Below are positions 29,484 to 38,800 of a stretch of 64,000 nucleotides of DNA, piece after piece. Source of the DNA: Candidatus Paraburkholderia kirkii (lineage in GTDB: Bacteria; Pseudomonadota; Gammaproteobacteria; Burkholderiales; Burkholderiaceae); contig LFKV01000010.1 in NCBI GenBank assembly GCA_001189345.1, positions 124,001 through 188,000 of the forward strand, written 5' to 3'. The position numbers were made by a program, and so were the translations under genes. Position 1 is the stretch's first letter. Every line of letters starts with the position of its first letter. The notes beneath the pieces are model-generated. The model ran no database searches. It saw nothing but the letters and a program-made list of their open reading frames with translations, and was not told the DNA's origin.

Positions 29484-30784
29484 TTAAAGCGCTTCCTCGA
29501 TGAAGAGCGTCGTCAGCGCACCGACCGCGCACAGCGCGGCGACGTAGATCGCGGGCGCCATCGGGCTCGATTTCATCATCAGCGAGACGGCGATCGGTGT
29601 GAGTCCGCCGAACACCGCATACGCGACGTTGTACGAGAACGAGATGCCCGAGAAGCGCACGGCCGGCGGAAACGCCTTCACCATCACGAACGGAATCGCG
29701 CCGATCACGCCGACCGTGAAGCCCGCCAATGCGTACCAGGGCAGGAGCGCCGAGGCATCGAGCGCGACGCTCCTGAACTCGGCGGCCATCGTCGTCGTGA
29801 TCCTCATGACGCCCACGCTGCTGCAGAAGCAATTCCACATCGCGCCGGCGACGGTGCTCGTCGCGAAGTCGCGAATTGCGTGGCGACGCTGTTCCTCACC
29901 GTCGGCTGCGTGCTGGCGGGCGCGATCGCGGGCAGGATCGGCGCGGGCAAGACGATCTTCATCGGCGGCATCGCGCTCGCCGTGTCGTACTGGATGCTGT
30001 TCATCCACACGTGAGCAGCATCGACACGATCACGGCGCGGCCGTGGTCGCGCAGCACGGCCTTGAGCAGAATTTCCGCCGCGAGCGACTTGCGCTTCTGC
30101 AGCTCGGCGAACACCGGCGTCTCGTGCAGCCAGCGTCGCAGATAGACCGAGCACAGCCCGAACAGGCCGCCGAGCAAAAACGGCAGGCGCCACGCGAAAT
30201 CCGCAACTTCGGCCGGAGCGAACGCCTTGTTGATCGCGGTGGCGATCAGCGAGCCGAGCAGAATGCCCGCGGTAAGGCCCGCGGTCAGCGTGCCGCACGC
30301 GTAGCCGACGTGGCGATTCGGCACGTGCTCCGAGACGAACACCCACGCGCCCGGCACTTCGCTGCCCACGGCCGCGCCCTGCATCACGCGGAAAAGAAGC
30401 AGCAGCACCGGCGCCATCAGGCCGAGCGACGCGTAGGTGGGCAGAAGGCCCATCAGCAGCGTCGGCACCGACATCAGCAGCACGGAGAGCGTGAACATGC
30501 GCTTTCGGCCGAGCAGGTCGCCGAAGTGCTCCATGACGATGCCGCCGAGCGGACGCGCCAGATAGCCTGCCGCAAAGATGCCGAAGGTCTGCAGTTGCCG
30601 TAGCCAGTCAGGAATCGACGGCGGAAAGAACAACTGGCCGATAACCGGCGCAAAGAACACGAAGATGATGAAGTCGTAGAACTCGAGCGCGCCGCCGAGC
30701 GCGGCGAGGGTGAGCGTCTTGTAGTCGCCGCGCGTGAGGGCGCGGCCGGCCGCGCGGGGCGTCGGACAGAGGTGTTGCCTGCAT
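29484..30784 (-). pseudogene. MHS-type MFS metabolite permease carrying an internal inversion
   Basis: Starts MQATPLSDAPR at 30784, slips frame within 15 codons, then reads GDYKTLTLAALGGALEFYDFIIFVFFAPV, FGDLLGRKRMF and FRVMQGAAVGSEVPGAWVFVSEH. The minus-strand protein stops at VSMLLT near 30010. The next stretch, expected as AAIVVVILMTPTLLQ to IALAVSYWMLF, is encoded on the opposite strand between about 29771 and 30009. The minus strand then resumes with ALLPWYALAGFTVGVIGAIPF to TAA 29484. Twelve helices are accounted for once the segment is turned back. Confidence 0.88.
29771..30009 (+). other. Inverted 0.24 kb segment of the MHS permease
   Basis: Plus-strand reading gives SAAIVVVILMTPTLLQKQF, IAPATVLVA, a one-base slip near 29870, then CVATLFLTVGCVLAGAIAGR and FIGGIALAVSYWMLF. 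These are the missing middle helices of the surrounding minus-strand permease. The ends show only weak inverted similarity (CGACGCTCCTGA against CGATGCTGCTCA). Confidence 0.85.
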
Positions 30785-31328
30785 CGAAAAGAGAACCCGT
30801 GAGTGGAAAGACCACGCATGACGCGCGGGTAGGACGAGGCTTGACCCTGCGGGAATCTCGGACGCGCCGGGTGGACGCGAAGCGAAGGCCGAGGCGAGGC
30901 GCAGCGAAGAACCAGGGACCGGGCGGGCGCGGATTCGGGAGCGGCCGCCCGCCATCCGCGCTGCGGGCTGCGACGGACGGTCGCGGCGCAGCTTGCTACG
31001 CGACGTCTCGGTAAAACCGCGGAAGCGGGAACGGGTGAGCCAGACGCGGCATGTTACAGGATGAAAGCCGGCCAAAAGCAGAAAAGCCGTTCTATTTTCG
31101 AGATGGTTGCGCGCATGAGACGCCGCCATGGCCGGCATGCGGGCGGCCCCATGGACCTCATGCGCAGTCACATGCGTTGACAATTCGGACGAGTCCAATG
31201 GGAAAGGTTCTCGTTGCTCTCCAGAATGCGCAGCTTGAATCCCCGTCTCATCCCGCAACGAGACGCCCCGCGGGCGCCCGAAAAGCGGCATCCGCTCAAT
31301 GTCCCTTGGACTCATCAGGTTAGACACT
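30785..31328. other. Non-coding stretch, nothing recognised
   Basis: About 540 bases between the permease start and the OmpR-type regulator. No supported gene. Lower-GC patches near 31060-31110 and 31180-31230 could hold the regulator's promoter. Confidence 0.4.
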
Positions 31329-32071
31329 ATGCGCGTCGCCGTTTTGCAAACCGACCCGAGCTATCGAAATCTCATCAGCGATGTCGTCAAACGACTCGAC
31401 CACACGTGCGTGACCTTCGGCGACGGCCTCGTGCTCTCCAAGGCGCTGTCGCGCTCCACCGTTGATTGCTGATTCGCGACTGGAATTCCACCGGCCTGTG
31501 CGGGCTCGATCTGCTCAAATTCGTGCGCTCGAGCTTCGGCGAGCGCGTCCCGGTGATGTTCGCGACGCCCGACGGCTCCGAGCACAATGTCGTCTGCGCG
31601 CTGACCGCCGGCGCGGACGACTACGTCGTTTATCCGATTCGCCCGGGCGAGTTCGGCGCGCGCGTTGAAGCGCTGCTGTGCCGCGCGTATCCCGCGACGT
31701 CCAACACCTGCCTGGAAGTCGGTCCGTATCGTTTCGATGCCCGCCAGCAGACCGTCATGGTGCGCGGCAAGCCTGTCCAGCTGAGCGGCACCCAGTTCCG
31801 TCTCGCGCAGCTTTTCTTCTCGAACATCGACCGGGTGCTGTCGCGCGATCATATTTTCGCGATGGTCTGGGGCCGCGAGTTCCGCGAAACCACCCGCACC
31901 ATCGACAGCCACGTCTCGCGTCTGCGTCTCGCGCTCGAGATCGAGCCGGTCAACAACTTCCGCCTGCAGCCGGTGTACAAGAGTGGATATCGCTTGCTGC
32001 ATCTCTACGATGAGGGCAAGGAGAGCAACGAAGACCACGCCGAACTCGCGGCCGCGCAAATCGCCGCCTGA
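31329..32071 (+). pseudogene. OmpR-family response regulator, frameshifted
   Basis: MRVAVLQTDPSYRNLISDVVKRL opens a receiver domain that stops at TGA 31471 after a slip near 31465. The next frame continues LLIRDWNSTGLCGLDLLKFV, GADDYVVYPI and a winged-helix domain (LSGTQFRLAQLFFSN, RTIDSHVSRLRLALEIEP, YKSGYRLLHL). Conceptual length is 247. The receiver is atypical, with DWNS in place of the usual phospho-Asp segment. It has no kinase gene beside it. Confidence 0.8.
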
Positions 32072-32080
32072 AGGCTCGTC

Positions 32081-32117
32081 AATGAAAAATGCCGTTCCGA
32101 GGAAGGCATTTTTCATT
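32081..32117. terminator. Bidirectional terminator
   Basis: Perfect 13-bp stem (AATGAAAAATGCC/GGCATTTTTCATT) with an 11-base loop, immediately after the regulator stop at 32071 and 26 bases beyond the stop of the convergent DapA-family gene at 32143. A-runs and T-runs flank both arms. Confidence 0.88.
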
Positions 32118-32142
32118 GGCGTAGCGGTTCGAAGGCCACGCG

Positions 32143-33042
32143 TCACACCGCCGGCAGCGCGGGGCGCGTCCGATGCCGCGCCGGATCAGGGCTTTGACTT
32201 GCCGGCGCTCCTCACCCGCGAGCGGCAGGCGCGGCGGCCGCACGGGTTCCGTGCCGAGCCCGACGATCGCCTCCGCGAGCTTGATGTTCTGCACGAGCTT
32301 GTGCGACACGTCGAGCGCGAGCAGCGGCGCGAACCAGCGGTAAATCGCACGCGCTTCCTCCACTCGTCCGGCGCGAATCAGCTTGTAGATCGCCACCGTC
32401 TCGCGCGGGAACGCGCATACGAGGCCGGCAACCCAGCCTTGCGCGCCCATCAGCATCGCCTCCATCGCCAGATTGTCGGCGCCGCAGAAGAGCGCGTAGT
32501 GATCGCCCGTTTCGTTGATGAGGTCGGTGATGCCCCGCAACGTCGCCGCTCGATTCCTTGATCGCCGCGAACTTGGCGTCCTCGGCCAGCTCGGCGAACA
32601 TCTTCGGCGTGACATCGACGCCGTAGGCGAGCGGATTGTTGTTGTAGACCATCAGCGGCAGCGGACTCGCGTCGGCGACCATGCGGAAGTGATTGAGCGT
32701 CTCGCGCCGGTCCGACAGATAGCGCAGTCCCGGCAGCACCATGTAACCCGCCGTGCCGTGACTGGCGGCGCGTTCGGCCTGGCGGCAGCCGTCGAGCGTA
32801 CTGTTTTCCGCGATCGTCAGCAGCACCGGCACGCGGCCGCGCGCGGCGTCCACGGCGACATCGAGCTTTTCGTCGAGCGAGAGCGTCGATGCCTCGCCGA
32901 GCGAACCGCACACGATGATGCCGTCCACGCCCACGTCGATCTGCGCCTCGATGTTCTTCGCGGTCCACGCGCGGTCTATGCTGAAATCGGCGTTGAACTT
33001 GGTGGTCACGGCGGGCATCACGCCTTCCCAGATATGCGTCAC
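32143..33042 (-). pseudogene. DapA-family lyase, probably pyrroline-hydroxycarboxylate deaminase of hydroxyproline catabolism
   Basis: GTG 33042 preceded by GGAGAGCC. Dihydrodipicolinate-synthase fold: [49 protein letters not shown] and the Schiff-base Lys in FAAIKESSGD. The frame slips at about 32545 (SSGD..RGITDLINETGD) and again near 32170, just before the native end TRPALPAV. About 300 residues, the normal size. It is divergent from the hydroxyproline epimerase, which suggests it deaminates 1-pyrroline-4-hydroxy-2-carboxylate; that assignment is by context. Confidence 0.78.
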
Positions 33043-33266
33043 GACGGCTCTCCGAAAATGTTGGGACGGTAGGCAGTGTAAGCACCGAAAAATCGGCAGT
33101 CTTGCGTGTTTCGCGCGCGCCGCGCGCCGATTTCGGCATAGCCGTTTCGGCCCGGAAGCGCCGCTGCGAAAGCGTTCCCGGGCAATGCTCGGTTGTGCCG
33201 ATATCGTCACCAAAACCGTCCAGGCGCTTCAAGACGCCCGCCGCCGGCATTTCTAGGATAGGCGGC

Positions 33267-33990
33267 ATAAAAACCATCGACATCATCGACTCGCACACGG
33301 GCGGCGAACCGACGCGCCTCGTGATCGCGGGCGGCCCGGATCTGGGCGGCGGCACCCTCGCGCAACGTCTCGACACGTTCCGCACGCGCTTCGACGACTG
33401 GCGCCGCGCCATCGTCACCGAACCGCGCGGCTCGGACGTGATGGTCGGCGCGCTCCTGTGCGAACCCGACGATCCGGCCGCGGCCGCGGGCGTCATTTTC
33501 TTCAACAACGTCGGCTATCTCGGCATGTGCGGGCACGGCATGATCGGGCTCGTCGCGTAGCTCTCATACGCACGCCGGACCGCGCCGGGGCGGCATCGCA
33601 TCGACACGCCGGTCGGTCCCGTCGATGCGACGCTCAACGCGAACGGCAACGTCAGCGTGCGCAACGTGCCCGCATACCGGCATCTGCGCGCGGTGACGGT
33701 CGACGTGCCCGGTCACGGTCCGCTCACGGGCGACGTCGCCTGGGGCGGCAACTGGTTCTTCCTCGTCGCGGATCACGGGCGCGAGCTCGTTCCCGCGCGC
33801 ATCGGCGAGCTGACCGCCTTCACCGAAGCGATCCGCGACGCGCTGCACGCGCAGGGCATCATGGGCGCCGACGGCGCGTACATCGATCATATCGAGCTGT
33901 TCGCGGATTCGCCGGCGGCGGGCGTCGACAGCCGCAACTTCGTGCTGTGTCCGGGCAGCGCATACGACCGCTCGCCGTGCGGCACGGGCA
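33267..33990 (+). pseudogene. 4-hydroxyproline 2-epimerase, start lost, nonsense codon, C-terminus fused away
   Basis: Proline-racemase family. The reading [19 protein letters not shown] begins at 33267 with ATA where ATG is expected. The first catalytic Cys is in [12 protein letters not shown] at 33558-33560 replaces a Ser codon; reading continues in the same frame with [18 protein letters not shown] to the second catalytic site DRSPCGTG. There, about 70 residues early, it passes in frame into an FAD oxidoreductase. Three independent lesions make it inactive. It would convert trans-4-hydroxy-L-proline to the cis-D form. Confidence 0.85.
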
Positions 33991-34915
33991 ACGAGCACGA
34001 TGCCTTTCATCGCTGCGGCACGACGCTCTGGGTAGCCGAGGACGAAGAGGAGCTCGGTGCCGCCCGCGCCATGCGCGACGCGTTCGTGGCGGCGGACGTG
34101 AGCGCGCGCCTGCTCGATGCGGCCGCGCTGCGCGAGTCGGAACCGGCGCTCAGTCACGCGATGCACGGCGGCCTTCTGATGGAGGACGACGCCATCGTGT
34201 ACGTTCCGGCCGCCGTGCAATGGCTGCTGACTTGCTCGCCGGGCGCGGCACGCATCCGCGTGTCGGCCGGGTGCGCGATTCGCGCCGTCGATGCGAACGA
34301 CGCACACGCGGGCGTCACGCTGGCAAGCGGCGAGCATCGCTCGGCCGCGCATGTCGTCGTCGCCAACGGGCTCGCGGCGCCGGATCTGATCGCCGGCGTG
34401 CCACTCGAAGCGAAAAAGGGCCACTTGCTCATCGCCGATCGCTATCCCGGCACGATCCGGCATCAGGTGCTGGAGCTCGGCTACATCGCTACATCAAGAG
34501 CGCGCATCACGCGCGCAGCACGTCGGTCGCGTTCAACGCGCAGCCGCGTCCGATCGGACAGGTACTGATCGGCTCGTCGCGCCAGTTCGGCACCGCCGAT
34601 CCCGCCGTCGAAATCGACGTGCTTTCCGCGATGCGCGCGCGAGGCGCTATCTGCCCGGCATCGGCGCGCTCAACGCGATCCGCGCGTGGACCGGCTTTCG
34701 CGCGGCCACGCCCGACGGCCTGCCGCTGATCGGCCCGGCGCGTCTCCGGGCGATCGGCTGTGGCTCGCGGCGGGTCACGAAGGGCTAGGGCTCGGCGTGA
34801 CGACATCGCTCGGCACGGCGAAGCTGGTCGCCGCGCAGCTTCTCGGCGATTCCATTCCGTTCGACATGCCGGCCACGAACGCCTTCTCGCCGCAACGATT
34901 CGCCAGGGAACTCGC
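33990..34915 (+). pseudogene. FAD-dependent D-amino-acid/hydroxyproline dehydrogenase, N-terminus deleted and frameshifted
   Basis: Begins in mid-protein at [23 protein letters not shown], lacking the N-terminal FAD-binding GxGxxG. Continues [23 protein letters not shown] and [16 protein letters not shown], then slips near 34495 ([25 protein letters not shown]), near 34650 and near 34735 (LWLAAGHEGLGLGVTTSLGTAKLVA). These are the DAO-family C-terminal motifs. It is fused in frame to the epimerase in front. The original gene was probably a neighbour in the hydroxyproline cluster. Confidence 0.82.
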
Positions 34916-35107
34916 TGATCCGTTGCGGCGGCGCTCGCGATGCGCGGCGTCGGCGCGACGCGCCGCTCGGTCGACGGCGAGCCGCGCGCGGCGCTGTGCG
35001 GCATGGGCGTGTGCCACGAATGCCGCGTGAAAGTCGATGGCCGCGCGCACGTGCTCGGCTGTCAGACGCTTTGCCGCGACGGCCTCTCGGTCGAGACCAT
35101 GCGATGA
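34916..35107 (+). pseudogene. (2Fe-2S)-binding subunit of a hydroxyproline/amino-acid dehydrogenase, N-terminus missing
   Basis: The frame VAAALAMRGVGATRRSVDGEPRAALCGMGVCHECRVKV carries a plant-type ferredoxin cluster motif (CGMGVCHEC, last Cys in LGCQTLC), ending LSVETMR at 35107. The usual first 30 residues are not visible; the sequence joins directly to the end of the preceding dehydrogenase. The stop overlaps the next ATG at 35104 (ATGA), as in intact clusters of this type. Confidence 0.7.
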
Positions 35108-36286
35108 AAGTCGAGCATGTCGATATCGCGATCGTCGGCGCGGGCACCGCGGGATTGAGCGCCGCGCGAATCGCGGCGAGTGCCGGGGCGCGAATGGCTG
35201 GACGATGCGCGGCGTCGCCCGAATCTCGTCGTCATGCGTGCGGCGAAGGTCGCGGCCGCCCCCGGCGACAAGTGGCTCTTGCTGGAGCGCGATGAGGCGC
35301 CGGTCGCGCTCGGCTATTCGAAGCTCATCCTCGTGACGGGCGCGCGCGAGCGTCTCCTGCCGTTCGAAGGCTGGACCCTGCCCGGCGTGACCGGCGCGGG
35401 CGGCTTGCAGGCGCTCGTCAAGGGCGGCATGCCGATGCGCGGCGAGCGCATCGTGGTGGCGGGCAGCGGGCCGCTCTTGCTCGCCGTCGCCGATACGGCG
35501 CCGATGTCCGCGCCGTGATCGAGCAGGCGCCGCCTGCGCGCGTGGCGCGATTCGTCGCGTCGCTCGTGCAGACACCGGGCAAGCTGGCACAGGCGATGGC
35601 GCTGGCAGGCGCGCTCGGCGTCTTGCGGTATCGCGCGGAAAGCGTCGTCGTGAAGGCGCATGGCGGAAGCCGCGTCGAGGCCGTCACGATCCGCACGCGC
35701 GGGCGCGATGAAACCCTGGCGGCGGACCGCGTCGCGTGCGGCTACGGGCTCGTGCCGAACGCGACGCTGGCGCTCGCGCTCGGCTGCGCGATCGCCGCAG
35801 CCGACGGCGCGATCCGCGTCGACGACGCGCAGCGCACCTCGCTCGACGACATCTACGCGGCGGGCGAATGCACCGGCATCGGCGGGATGGAGCTGGCGAG
35901 CGTGGAGGGCGCGCTCGCGGCGCACGCGGCGCTCGGCATGTCCACCGATGTGCGTGTCGTGCGCGAGCGTGAGCGCTGACGCGCGTTCGCCCGGCGCGTG
36001 GCGCGTGCGTTCGAACTCGGCCACGCGGCGCGCGCGATGCCGTCTCCGGACACCCTGCTGTGCCGCTGCGAAGACGTCACGCTCGGCGAAATCGCCGCGC
36101 ACGCGGATTGGCGCGACGCGAAGCTCCAGACGCGCTGCGGCATGGGGCCGTGTCAGGGGCGCATCTGCGGGGAGGCGGCGGCCGTCTACTTCGGATGGCC
36201 GCGCGCGGTGGCGCGTCCGCTTCACGCCGGTGCGCATCGATACGCTGATCGCCGCCGGCGATCCCGCCGGACCGCCGCCCGCATAG
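35104..36286 (+). pseudogene. FAD/NAD(P)-binding subunit of a hydroxyproline-type dehydrogenase, deleted and frameshifted
   Basis: MKVEHVDIAIVGAGTAGLSAARIAASAGA gives the FAD-binding fold. About 80 residues are then missing before EWLDDARRRPNLVVM. The frame changes near 35195, at 35515 (IEQAPPARVARFV), near 35990 and near 36215. Downstream motifs are YSKLILVTGARERLLPFEGWTLPGV, YAAGECTGIGGMELA and a BFD-like [2Fe-2S] site with CRCEDVTLGEI and CGMGPCQGRICG. It ends LIAAGDPAGPPPA. HcnB/OoxA-like. Confidence 0.82.
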
Positions 36287-36368
36287 TGGGGCCAGCGCCA
36301 ATTTTGTCCGCGCGCGTGCGCTCCTATAATCGGTCGCCTGATTCAACCGAGCGCAATTACCATCACGC

Positions 36369-37196
36369 ATGACGAGCACGACAGGCCTCGCGGCGAACGG
36401 CGCACCCGCGCTGTCGATCGCGCCACTTCTCGCATCGACGCTCGCCGACATGCTTGCGCATTTTGCGCTGCTCGCACCGGTGTTCGACGCGATGCCCGAC
36501 ATCGTGTTCTTCGTGAAGGACCGCGAGGCGCGCTACGCGATGGTCAATCGCACGCTCGCCCGCCGCTGCGGCCACAAGGACGACAAGGCCGCGCTGCTCG
36601 GCAAGACCGCCGAGGACGTGTTTTCGCGCCGCTTCGGGCGCATCTACACGGCGCAGGATCAGGCGATCATCGCGCAAGGGCACCAGCTGATCGATCAGCT
36701 CGAACTGCATCTCTATCCGGGACGTGAGCCCGGCTGGTGCATGACCTGCAAACAGCCGCTGCACGACAGCGACGGCAACATCGTGGGACTCGCGGGCATA
36801 TCGCGCGACTTGCAGGCCGCCGAGGGCACGCATCCGGCCTATAGCCGGCTTGCGGCGGTGGTGCAGCACATCCAGGAAAACTACGTGCACCCGCTCAATA
36901 TGCGGCAGCTCGCGCAGATGGCGAACATGTCGATCGCGCAACTCGAGCGCTATTTCCACAAGGTCTTTCATCTGATCCCGCGACAGGTTCTTCTGAAGAC
37001 GCGGCTCGATGCGGCCACCGCGCTGCTCATCACACACGACAAGGTCACGGACGTCGCCGCGCTGTGCGGCTATATCGATCACAGCGCGTTTACACGCCAG
37101 TTCAAGGCGACCGTGGGCATTACGCCGAGCGAATACCGCGCGCTGTTGCAGTCGGGAGCGATGCGTCCCGATCCGGCGCGGGACGCAAATGTCTGA
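36369..37196 (+). CDS. AraC-family transcriptional regulator with N-terminal PAS domain
   Basis: 275 residues. The PAS-like sensor (VFDAMPDIVFFVKDREARYAMVN, about residues 35-150) is followed by a C-terminal double helix-turn-helix (MRQLAQMANMSIAQLERYFHKVF, VTDVAALCGYIDHSAFTRQFK, GITPSEYR). ATG 36369 directly follows the hydroxyproline cluster by 80 bases in the same direction, so it probably activated that cluster in response to a proline-type ligand; this is inferred from position. Fully intact although its presumed targets are all broken. Confidence 0.9.
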   Translation: MTSTTGLAANGAPALSIAPLLASTLADMLAHFALLAPVFDAMPDIVFFVKDREARYAMVNRTLARRCGHKDDKAALLGKTAEDVFSRRFGRIYTAQDQAIIAQGHQLIDQLELHLYPGREPGWCMTCKQPLHDSDGNIVGLAGISRDLQAAEGTHPAYSRLAAVVQHIQENYVHPLNMRQLAQMANMSIAQLERYFHKVFHLIPRQVLLKTRLDAATALLITHDKVTDVAALCGYIDHSAFTRQFKATVGITPSEYRALLQSGAMRPDPARDANV

Positions 37197-37542
37197 CGGG
37201 AAATCGGGGCAGGGCGGGTGCCGGAATTACACGGCCCCGGTTCGAGGCCGCGGGCGCGCGCGGCGAACGGCGGCGCAAAGGCCCGCCAGACGGAGCCTGC
37301 GCGGGGAAGGACGACGGCGGTCCGGTTTTTGCTCGATTAGCCACGTCGCGACCAGGCAGGATTTCCCACGGCGCGGCCGAAACCGCGAGGCGTTCCGCAC
37401 CGGCGCACACGCGGCATAAATAACGGTGCGTTCGGAATTCCCGCCGCGTTTTCGTGTCAATCGGAGCGCACAGCGGCGCTCGATGCGGCGGGCCGTGGAG
37501 ACCGTCGCGAGAATTCCGTTTTTGGCTGTAGAAAAGAACATC

Positions 37543-37953
37543 ATGAGCGAAGTAGCAAGACTGGGGCACATGCGGATCGTGCTCGTCGAGGACGAGCCGG
37601 AGAGCAGGGCATCGCTGCAAATGCTGCTGGAAGAGGAAGGTGCCGAAGTGATCGCCGTGGCCGACGCCGAAGACGGCGCGCAAGCCGCGATCGAGCATTT
37701 CCCCGACGCGGTGATCTGCGATCTCGACCTACCCGAAATGGACGGTTTCTATCTCATCCAACGTTTGCGGGATCACGAAATACGCGGCAATCTGCCGCCC
37801 TCCGTGGCAATCGCGCTGACGGGACACGATGGCGACGAATACCGCCTGCGAAGCATCGGCGAAGGATTCCAGCATTTCATGACCAAGCCCGTGCAGCCCG
37901 ACGAACTCGTCACGCTGATCCAGGATGCCGCCGGCGCGCGGGTGGTGACCTGA
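37543..37953 (+). CDS. Single-domain response regulator (CheY-like receiver)
   Basis: 136 residues; ATG 37543 chosen at MSEVARLGHMRIVLVEDEPE. Acidic pocket EDE, phospho-acceptor Asp in VICDLDLPEMDGF, Thr in ALTGHDGDE and Lys in FMTKPVQPDEL are all present. No output domain. A 340-base non-coding gap precedes it and no kinase is adjacent. It probably acts as a phosphorelay or protein-interaction receiver. Intact. Confidence 0.88.
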   Translation: MSEVARLGHMRIVLVEDEPESRASLQMLLEEEGAEVIAVADAEDGAQAAIEHFPDAVICDLDLPEMDGFYLIQRLRDHEIRGNLPPSVAIALTGHDGDEYRLRSIGEGFQHFMTKPVQPDELVTLIQDAAGARVVT

Positions 37954-38004
37954 AGCGCCGATACCCGCGGTGAACGCGGCGCACGCGCGCCGCGCACGGA
38001 GCCG

Positions 38005-38175
38005 TTACGAACGGTCGCGATTGCGCGCCCGCGTCGCGCCCGTGATGACGGCGATGCCCAGCATGATGACCGCGACGATCATGATCGTATGCTGCGAGAC
38101 GTGCATCGCGACCAGCGCCCACGACACGTCGCCGATCAGGATCAGCCAGCCGATGAGGTAGATGATCAGCGTCAT
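38005..38175 (-). CDS. Small two-helix membrane protein (56 aa)
   Basis: ATG 38175 preceded by AGAAAGGGAGAAATCG. The two hydrophobic helices are MTLIIYLIGWLILIGDVSWALV and TIMIVAVIMLGIAVITGA, followed by a basic tail RARNRDRS. Family not recognised. It is convergent with the receiver gene. Intact. Confidence 0.72.
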   Translation of the reverse strand: MTLIIYLIGWLILIGDVSWALVAMHVSQHTIMIVAVIMLGIAVITGATRARNRDRS

Positions 38176-38437
38176 CGATTTCTCCCTTTCTTGTTGAGTA
38201 TTGGCAAGCATAGTGCGGCCTCGATGAACAGGCTCTGTCCTTTCGACGCCCGGGTGCCGATAGGTTCATTTCATGCAAGCGGCGTACCGCCGGCGGAATC
38301 GTCGAACGTCGTGCATGTTCGTCGCGCGGATGTGCCGTCGGAAAGAGGAGGAGGTTGTCCGGCATTGCCGGGTGCTATGGTCGGCACCTCGTTGGCAGGC
38401 GATGATTCGGCCCCATCCGAACACATGTGAGCGCTCC

Positions 38438-38800
38438 ATGCTGACCGTCCACCATCTCAACAACTCCCGCTCGCAGCGCGTGCTCTGGATGCTCGAGGAA
38501 CTAGGCGTCGAATACGAGCTGAAGCGCTATCAGCGCGACCCGCGCACGATGCTCGCGCCGCCCGAGCTGCGCGCGATGCATCCGCTCGGCAAGTCGCCCG
38601 TCGTCACCGATGGCGACCTGACGCTCGCGGAATCGGGCGCGATCATCGAATATCTCGTCGACCGTTACGGCGAAGGGTGGTTTTCGCCGCCGCCCGGGAC
38701 TTCGCCCGAGCGCGTGCGCTACAGCTACTGGATGCACTACGCCGAAGGCTCGGCAATGCCGCCGCTCCTGCTCAAGCTCGTCGCGCGGCGCCTGGAGAGC
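38438..38800 (+). pseudogene. Glutathione S-transferase, C-terminal domain lost
   Basis: ATG 38438. The thioredoxin-like N-terminal domain is complete: LTVHHLNNSRSQRVLWMLEELG (catalytic Ser region), HPLGKSPVVTDGDLTLAESGAI (cis-Pro and SNAIL-type motif). The helical domain begins WMHYAEGSAMPPLLLKLVARRLE and is cut near 38800, where the coding shifts frame into a NERD-type helicase. About 100 residues are missing. Confidence 0.82.

Noticed and set aside
29771-30009. Programmed invertible switch in the permease
   Set aside because: Kept only as a possibility in the findings: the border inverted similarity is weak and no invertase gene is nearby, so decay is more likely.
30608-31327. 239-codon minus-strand frame starting at 31327
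   Set aside because: Only its last part, starting at 30784, is the real N-terminus of the MHS permease; the rest lacks gene features.
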